A DNA stretch of 64,000 nt, from the NCBI GenBank assembly GCA_002989075.1, contig PSQN01000017.1, positions 3,293,453 through 3,357,452 of the forward strand, given 5' to 3'. A program made the translations under genes and the position numbers. This DNA is from Arthonia radiata (lineage: Eukaryota > Ascomycota > Arthoniomycetes > Arthoniales > Arthoniaceae). A model generated the notes under the pieces. The model saw only the letters and a list, made by a program, of their open reading frames with translations. It was not told the DNA's origin and searched no databases. Numbering within the stretch: the first letter of the stretch is position 1; every line of letters begins with the position of its first letter. Shown one piece after another: positions 52,184-64,000 of this stretch.

Positions 52184-54111
52184 ATGCAGTCGTTAGACAT
52201 CGATCAGTTCAGTTTCGACTTCGCGGGGGATTCAGGGCCTGACCCGTTCTTCTCGACACCCTACTACGACCCGGCACAGGCTCATGGAGAACAGTGGTAT
52301 CCACAGCAACAACAGCCAAGTCTAGGTTACGAACAATATCAGCCAGAGCAATACCACCCAGCGCACAGAAGATTCGCATCAACATCATCGATCGCATCTG
52401 GTGCAGGCGCTGAGTCACAATTTGGAGGGCAGGCAGCAGTCTACCAACAATACCCTGCGCCTTACCCCACGCAACAACAGTCCAACTGGGGTTACGATAC
52501 ATCGAGTCCCATCTCAACTGGCCAGCACCTACCTACGCCAGCAGGCACCCCTAAATCGAACGCGTCGTTCCAAATACCCCGGCGCGGCCGTGACGCACAG
52601 CTAGCTGCTGCGCACAACAGTGTGAGGTCTGCTCTCAACCAGCAGTGGAAGCCAAGCATCTTCGTGCAAGATATGCCCAGTACGCCACAGACCAGCCACG
52701 GCGATGACGCAGACATGCTTCAGCGCAGCAGCAGTAAGCACGCCTCGACTGAATCAGGGTTGACCGGGATAGGAGACTTACATGCCTTCGGCTATGCAGA
52801 TTCACAGTCCACAGTCCCCAAACTCGACCGAACAGTATCAGACGCACAGGTAAGCACAGCATACCCCCCTGTTCCCTTTGGGTTCTTTGTCGCCTCCTCA
52901 GCGGTCGATTCGCCCGCGTTTTCTTAGGAAGAGCACTGCTGACATATTTGCTGCAGAACGATGAGCTGTACAATCCGTCTGCCACGTTTTCGCTACCGCC
53001 TACCACCGCCCCACGGACACATTTACAAACAGGCTTCCAAGCAACTCCCTCCATCCTACAAGATCGCCTAAGAGCAGCAAATGAGGCACGATCAGCGTCA
53101 CCATCGCAGCCTTCAGGGCCGAGGTCGCCTTGGCGAAATTCACCATACGGCGGCGCGGGCGGAGGTGGCCAATTCGATTCTCAAAGCATACCAATGCAGA
53201 CAGCTGGTTCCATGCGCGAGAGACAGAAGGCCGAGTCGGATGCGAATGAGCTGCGACAGCATGAGAGGCACGAAGATGAAGAGCCCACTACAGTGTCGCC
53301 GAAAGACGCGTTCCCAGAGCAGCAAGTCGCAAAAGAAGACGAGAACTTACCTTCGCTGTTTCCAACAGACTCCAACCAGAGCAACTCAAGCAACCTCAAA
53401 TATGCGCCGATCAACGTGGGGTCGCAGGAGTATGGGAGCTACACGTCTATGCCACAATCAACCTTCGGCTTCACCGCCCCCTCATTGCCAGCAAGCGCAC
53501 AGGGTCTGGATTTCCGGTCTAGCTATTACCACCAACAGCAGCCATCTGTCCAGTACGGGCCTGTCAACGGCGACTACTCGACACCATCGTACTCGGTTCC
53601 GGCTCATCTCACATCAATGGAGACGACAAAGAGCGAGGAGAGCGATCCGGTCGAACAGTCACCAGAGCCCAGGGTTCAGCGACCATCATCTTCCGACACG
53701 CTAGCGAATGGCGGTCGATATACTTGCCCTTATTCTGATCAGCACGGCAATTGTGGAGTGCGCTTCGAAAATGGCAATGACCTGAACAAGCACAAACGCG
53801 AAGTGCATCGGCAGACAGGGCCTGCCACCCACAACGCGAAGCGTGCTACAGCCATGACACAGACTGGGCCACATCGCTGTACTCGCATCAATCCTTCGAC
53901 CGGCAAGCCCTGTAACACGGTGTTCTCGCGGCCGTACGATCTAACGCGGCATGAGGATACCATTCATGGCGAAGGCCGAAAGTTGCGCTGCCAACACTGT
54001 CCCGAAGAGAAGCTCTTCTCTCGCAATGATGCCCTCACACGTCATTTGAAGGTTGTCCACGCGCAGTCGACGCCAACCCCGAAGTCGCGCGGCCGACGTC
54101 AGGATGCCTAA
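52184..54111 (+). CDS. C2H2 zinc-finger transcription factor, Rpn4-type
   Basis: Predicted 606-aa nuclear transcription factor in two exons, 52184-52849 and 52957-54111 (107-nt GT-AG intron, phase 0, joining SDAQ to NDELYN). The long N-terminal part is Gln/Ser/Pro-rich and acidic in places, like an activation region. Three C-terminal zinc fingers are CPYSDQHGNCGVRF...H...H, then CTRINPSTGKPCNTVFSRPYDLTRHEDTIH, then CQHCPEEKLFSRNDALTRHLKVVH. The pair RPYDLTRHEDTIH and FSRNDALTRHLKVVH closely matches yeast Rpn4, the activator of proteasome genes. Start: MQSLDIDQF was chosen because upstream sequence looks like leader; 52022 is an alternative. Control of proteasome genes is inferred from the finger similarity. 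Confidence 0.84.
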
Positions 54112-55810
54112 GCAAAGGCGTTGAGTTCAAAAGCATCAGTCTCTTATTTTGAGCGTTCTGCATTTCATTCTCAATTACCGCTAGTAATGGGCAGCCACGA
54201 ATTTATCCGTCTGGCTTGCGCTTTCCCTCTCAACAGATTGTATAGTACGCATTTGACTTGACGAGCATTATGACCAGCATTAGCGACACATGGGCCTGGC
54301 GTTGTCTTACGCATGTGTACACGACGACCAAGAGCCCGAGCTGGGATCGGCTGAGGATGCTACGATTAGGCATGTTGAGGCACTTCGAGTGCCCTGGAAT
54401 GAATAGATCATATTATCGAAACATCCTTTGAGGCATCAAACGTTCTCTTCCTGCAATTCCATGCTTTTCCCATCATTCAATGTCTGTGAGCAGCAACTGG
54501 ACAATCGTTGTACGCCATCGTAGAGCCCTCGAATTCTTTGGTTTCCTGCAGCGCAGGTGCTTATCGTGGCCGCGTAAACGTTTTCAATATTGTCAAGCGC
54601 ACGTCGATGCTCGAGCTGTTTTGTACAAAACAAGATTATGTACCAGACACTCGGTACGCAACACACTCCGTCGTTCTCCTCTTTCACTCTCAATACTCAC
54701 TCATTGTCTAGCCATACCCGTATGTCATCTTGTACCGTCTTGACTTTGTATTCTACTTGATAACGAGCTTCCCTGCCCGAATTTGTACATGGTTTTTTTC
54801 CACAACCGGATGTACAGATCGCGATTGAGCGCAATTCCTTCTCTACCAGTCCGTAGAGTTATTTCACCCATCAGTGCTTTGTACTCGCTTCGCTCATGGC
54901 ACTCTTGCGGGCCGAAGAACAATCGTTCGAGTCGAATCAGCACCTGTGTAAGACAGAGCCTCATCAATCACGGAGCTGCTCCGCGCGGCTATGGCCTCGC
55001 GACAGCGGTTCCTTGCAAGTGCGTACCATCCGAAAGCGAGAGATCGCCGCGAAAGCTCCATGCGTCTTGGAAAGCTCACCGACGACCTCGGTGGAGCTGC
55101 TGCGCCGCAGACATGTATCAAGTTGCGGAAGTTCGCGGCTCCACGATTGATGGTCGGTACTTGAAGCTGGTCCAACGGCCTCCTGCCGGACTGGGGATGC
55201 TGTGATCTGTGGCTGGTGCGCGCTCACGGTGATCGACCACGCTAGCGCACACAGCCACCTCACTGACGCTTTTCCTCGAGCGCTTTCGGCCTCTGATCTT
55301 CACTCTCTTGCATTTTGTCTCTTCTGCTCTCGCTATTCACCGGCTAGACACGCCTAATTCAGTTGACAATGCATCCGCCTAAAACTCCGGGGTTCAGTAT
55401 CGAGACCCTCGAATCCATTGAGCGTGCACGAGCCGCCTATACCCCTGCTAATTCGTAAGGCCAGCCAATCTGCCAACTCCGTCATCTTTCCCACTTTCTT
55501 TGCATCCATGCTCCCGCTCCTCGAATCACATCTTGCTCTCTCGAAAAGCACCCTGACACATTTCAATACTACCGGACATTGGCGCCACAGACGTCGTGCC
55601 ACATCTCTCCACTGACGTTTTGCGTGCCTTGCTACCGAGTCATGTAATCCTCGAAACATGGCAGACCGATAGTAGATCCTTTCCAGAGCGCTGCCAAAAA
55701 TACGTTTGTCTTTCAACACTTCTTCACTCATCTTCCTTATCCTACGTTGATATTCGTTAGAGATCCACAGCATCTCACGAGAGCTGTTACTCCCACTGAC
55801 TCCAGCCAAG
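54112..55810. other. long intergenic stretch
   Basis: About 1.7 kb between two plus-strand genes. Frames at 54783-55205 (plus) and 55354-55902 (minus, 182 codons) overlap likely UTRs, have no domains and are not called. No repeat seen. Confidence 0.45.
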
Positions 55811-57073
55811 ATGCAGTTCACGCGTCTGCAACTCATCTTTGCAGTGGGTATTGCGTCACAATCCATTGACCTCGGCGGCATTATCAATGCAGGAGACTCC
55901 ATTCAAAGCGGAATTCAAGGTCTTTCTTCACCGAATGTTGGAGCCATTGCAACGATAGCACAGTCTGCCGTGAACAATGTTCAAAGCTCCCCCAGCCCAA
56001 CTTCGACGCGATCCCCCACCGCTTCGTCATCATCCCAAGCATCGCCCACGACGGGGCCCTCGTCGACTTCACCCAGCTCTTCCTCTACCCTTCAAACTAG
56101 CTCAAGCTCGACATCGTCCGATGGCAGCCGTCTCGCAGTAGCAGCGGCCTCGTCAGCCTCGTCAACCTCGACACCACCACCTGATCAAGGCAAGGCCCGC
56201 AAGAATCAACTGCTGGAGATCATTCTTCCGACAGTACTAAGCGGCTTGACGCTACTCGTTCTCCTAGCAATACTGCTGTGGTATTGCGCTCGCCGACGGA
56301 AGCAACGGGCGAACCGTGGATCTGGCATGAACCACTTATACGCAGCGGGCTCTGAAAGAGCCAGTGAATACTACTCTCCAGCAATGCAGGAACGACAGGA
56401 CGATACCTTACTACACAGGACATCATCTCCTGCGTTAGCCGCGGCCGCAGCACATCATCACGGTCATGACACAGCTTATGTGGGCCCTCATCCCTCCGGT
56501 GCACCAGCATATTCAGCACATGACCCGCACTCTCGTCCTCCATCACTTTACCCACATGGGACACATAGTGGACATCTGTCACGCTTCTCTACCTCAAACT
56601 CCACCAATGGTGTATCCATGATGGCACCATCGAACGGTAGCGGTGTATCAAATGGCCATGGCTTTTTCAAAGGCCCTCAGCCGTCATATCACCCTGTGAC
56701 AAATGAGGAGAACCCTGCTGAGCTTGCTGCCGAGAAGCATAGCATACACAGCATTCAGGAAGAAGGCCAAGGTCTCTCATACTCGCCGTACTCGCCTTAC
56801 ACCCCAGCACCGCATCGCGCGCGTACGCCTCCCCTTCAAGCAATGTTCCCATGGTTCGGAGCCAAGAACAACGCTCGCGCTTCCCATCACCAACCAAGAG
56901 TTAGTGGCCTGCATGGCCGTGAGAGTAATTGTGAAGGCCCTACCGACTTCGACTTTGCGTTTGATCGAAGAAGTCACAACGCCGGATCAGCGCATACGAC
57001 GCCACGCAAGTCGTCGATAAGGAGTACATTCAATCGGTTTGCGATTCCTAGGAAGCCTGTACCTCAGCAATGA
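55811..57073 (+). CDS. Ser-rich single-pass cell-surface protein
   Basis: Predicted 420-aa single-exon membrane protein. The N-terminus MQFTRLQLIFAVGIASQS is a signal peptide. A Ser/Thr/Pro mucin-like ectodomain follows (about 55-125). One TM helix (about 135-158, LLEIILPTVLSGLTLLVLLAILLWY region) ends in a basic stop-transfer (CARRRKQR). The long cytoplasmic tail is rich in His, Ser, Pro and Tyr (SYSPYSPYTPAPHRARTPP). The plan is that of Mid2/Wsc-type stress sensors, although no Cys-rich WSC module is present. The Tyr/Ser-Pro motifs could be phosphorylation sites. Function inferred from architecture only. Confidence 0.78.
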   Translation: MQFTRLQLIFAVGIASQSIDLGGIINAGDSIQSGIQGLSSPNVGAIATIAQSAVNNVQSSPSPTSTRSPTASSSSQASPTTGPSSTSPSSSSTLQTSSSSTSSDGSRLAVAAASSASSTSTPPPDQGKARKNQLLEIILPTVLSGLTLLVLLAILLWYCARRRKQRANRGSGMNHLYAAGSERASEYYSPAMQERQDDTLLHRTSSPALAAAAAHHHGHDTAYVGPHPSGAPAYSAHDPHSRPPSLYPHGTHSGHLSRFSTSNSTNGVSMMAPSNGSGVSNGHGFFKGPQPSYHPVTNEENPAELAAEKHSIHSIQEEGQGLSYSPYSPYTPAPHRARTPPLQAMFPWFGAKNNARASHHQPRVSGLHGRESNCEGPTDFDFAFDRRSHNAGSAHTTPRKSSIRSTFNRFAIPRKPVPQQ

Positions 57074-57886
57074 TAGATGTACGATTGCATATGAATCTAG
57101 ATACCCATGTATATCAACCCATAACCGTCTTCAAAACGCCGCGGCCAAATTGATCATTGATTAGCCGCTACCATTGGCAGATGTGTTTCTTTCAGTGATC
57201 AGTTTCCTAGCATGGAAAACATCACGAGCGTCGGTTAGATGGTAAGTTTAAGCCACCGCCTACTACGTTCTGTGGTTTGGATCGCGGGGTCCGGCGCCCA
57301 TGTTGCTGGCGTTGTCTCAAATGATCCACTTTGAGACGGAGTACTAGCGGGCACGAATGCTGTCCAGAAGCACGTGTGTTGACGGTCTGCCTACAAGTCC
57401 GAGCATTCAAGCTTTGCACTAGATGTAATGGCATACGGACTTGCAGCTAATGTACTGAAGAAGGGGATAAGGGCTCAACAAATCATCTCCGCCAGCTTCA
57501 CTCCGAAGTGAGCACTCAGCTTCACTGAGTAAAACGGCGATACGTTTACGGCGATATCTTTACGGCTCCGAGCCAAACGGCTTCAGTGCTTGCAGAGCCG
57601 CAGCAGTCCGCGGGATGGACCCCACTATGACCGCTTACGCTCGCACGATAGCTTAACGGCGCTTCAGCTATCGGTTAGCTATACAGCTTATTTGCTGGAG
57701 CTTACGATGAGACGACTTATACTGCAGATGTGGCTTCAGATAGGCAGCGTATTTAAGCTGCCACGACGCCCAGTATCCCATCTCTAATAGATAACACTAA
57801 TACTCTTCTCGAGAACAGCTTTACTGATCGCTGACCTATACTCACAAGAGCTTTGGAACACCCTCAGAACAAGTATATTTATAGCC
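57074..57886. other. intergenic stretch with short direct and inverted repeats
   Basis: About 810 bp. It contains the 14-bp direct repeats at 57534-57575 and a perfect 7-bp inverted repeat (GATAGCT/AGCTATC, 57647-57653 and 57666-57672, loop 12). A remnant of a small mobile element is possible but not shown. Confidence 0.4.
57534..57575. repeat. 14-bp direct repeats, two copies and a degenerate third
   Basis: ACGGCGATACGTTT is followed directly by ACGGCGATATCTTT and then ACGGCTCCGAGCCA. Intergenic. Confidence 0.7.
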
Positions 57887-58792
57887 ATGTCCCAGTCACT
57901 CCAGGGCAAAGTCGCCCTCATCACCGGCGGCAGCAAGGCAAGTCCCACCCTTCACCACTCTACGCCTCCACGACCCTCGTCCCCTTCCCTCAACTTCCCA
58001 CACCACCTAACACCCCCAGGGCATCGGCGCATCCATCGCCACGCTCTTCTCGTCCCACGGCGCCCTAGTCGTCATAAACTACTCCAGCGACAGCGCCGCC
58101 GCCAACGACCTCGTCCGCACCCTCGGCGGCTCCACCAAAGCCCTCGCCATCCAATCCGACGCCGCCACCCTCCCCGGCATAAAAATCATGGTCGACGCCA
58201 CAATCGCCAAATTCAGCAAGATCGACATCCTCATCCCCAACGCCGGCGTTCTCCCCATGAAAGACCTCATGTCCACCACCGAAGCGGATTTCGACCGGAC
58301 CTACGGCCTCAACGTCAAGGGCCCTTACTTTCTCGCGCAGGCGGCGGTGCCGCATATGCCTACTGATGGGTCGGGCCGGATTGTGTTCGTGAGTAGCAGT
58401 CTGTGTATTAATACGATGGTGCCGCCGCCGTATCTGCTGTATAATAGCACGAAGGGCGCGGTGGAGCAGATGACAAGGGTGATGGCGAAGGAGTTGGGGG
58501 GGAAGTATGGGATTAGGGTTAATGCGGTGGCGCCGGGGCCGACGGCGACGGAGCTGTTTTTGAAGGGGAAGACGGAGGAGCAGCTGAAGATGATGAGCGG
58601 GTGGAGGTGAGTTTTGATGGTTTCTTTGTGAAGGTGGCTTGGGAGTGAGGGACGCTGACAAGTGCATTTAGTCCGTTCAATAAGCTTGGGGATCCTGCGG
58701 AGGTGGCGGAGGCGTTTTTGTATTTTGCGGGGGAGGGGTGTAGGTGGACGAGTGGGCAGGTTGTGTATGTGAATGGGGGTGCGCAGGTCTAG
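57887..58792 (+). CDS. short-chain dehydrogenase/reductase
   Basis: Predicted 252-aa classical SDR (NAD(P)-dependent oxidoreductase) in three exons: 57887-57937, 58020-58606 and 58672-58792. Cofactor motif TGGSKGIG is at about 13-20, NAG at 91-93, and the catalytic Ser (VFVSSS) with Tyr158-xxx-Lys162 (YNSTK). Typical C-terminal pieces are RVNAVAPGPTATELF and SGQVVYVNGGAQV. Intron 1 interrupts the cofactor motif between SK and GIG and begins with GC in a perfect AG|GCAAGT context; no GT donor there gives a working join. Intron 2 (65 nt) is GT-AG. The sequence fits the 3-oxoacyl-ACP-reductase-like/versicolorin-reductase branch of fungal SDRs; substrate unknown. Start follows a TATATTTATA run. 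Confidence 0.9.
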
Positions 58793-58968
58793 ACGTGGTC
58801 ACGTAGGAAGAGATGCGTACAATGAGACTTGGCTAAATACCTGACAGCAAAGCCTATGCCGTTTGTGCATATCAAAGCTATCGTGCCTTGACCTTTTCAC
58901 GGCGCGCTCTATACCTAATGTTCTTTAGACAGAAACAACACAGCGTTTACCTCAGGTAAGCATCCTCT

Positions 58969-64000
<5,032 letters not shown>

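Noticed and set aside
55354-55902. 182-codon minus-strand frame
   Set aside because: Overlaps the leader and first codons of the Ser-rich surface protein. It shows no recognisable protein features.
57845-57886. TATATTTATA just before the SDR start codon as a TATA box
   Set aside because: It ends only a few bases before the ATG, too close to serve as a TATA box for this start; probably part of the leader.

Overview
The window is nuclear DNA of a filamentous ascomycete (Pezizomycotina, probably Dothideomycetes; the class is inferred). The grounds are short GT-AG introns of about 50-70 nt, intron-rich genes on both strands without operons, and typical fungal families: pentafunctional AROM, Pth11-like rhodopsin-domain receptors, an Apq12-like protein, an Rpn4-type zinc-finger factor, a fungal Trk K+ transporter and a DOMON-cytochrome b561 protein. 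I recognised no transposon, virus-like element, rRNA, tRNA or CRISPR array.

Layout. Positions 1-3.1 kb hold the 3' part of a Pth11-like receptor and a cardiolipin-synthase-type enzyme. Positions 3.3-13.1 kb are accessory in character and hold seven diverged members of one small intracellular protein family of unknown function (two on the minus strand, five on plus). A tiny amphipathic protein, an acidic protein and a Trp-rich protein are interspersed. This is the best candidate here for something undescribed. Positions 13.8-15 kb hold a Myb-like/AT-hook protein. Positions 16.5-18.1 kb hold a NicO-type nickel/cobalt transporter with two micro-exons and a GC-AG intron. Positions 18.4-26.2 kb hold an orphan coiled-coil protein, a secreted tandem-repeat protein, a DHA1 MFS exporter and a haem-binding DOMON/b561 membrane protein.

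Positions 27.5-34.2 kb hold a Trk potassium transporter, a mitochondrial acetyl-CoA acetyltransferase, a paraoxonase-like esterase and a second, complete Pth11-like receptor. Positions 36.2-44 kb hold cytoplasmic isoleucyl-tRNA synthetase, a membrane protein with a duplicated Cys module, and a Na+/phosphate symporter with two upstream CACGTG boxes. Positions 45.3-50.5 kb hold a phytanoyl-CoA-dioxygenase-family protein tail-to-tail (stop codons 7 bp apart) with a dihydroxyacetone-synthase-like transketolase, then the Apq12-like gene. Positions 52-64 kb hold the Rpn4-type factor, a Ser-rich single-pass membrane protein, an SDR with a second GC-AG intron, and AROM.

Most of the window from 16 kb on is ordinary core genome. 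Four membrane carriers (NicO, MFS, Trk, Pho89) and several surface proteins make it rich in membrane functions, but nothing shows that the neighbours act in one pathway. Exon joins were made by reading splice sites and keeping frame with family motifs. Where a start or join is uncertain the entry says so.
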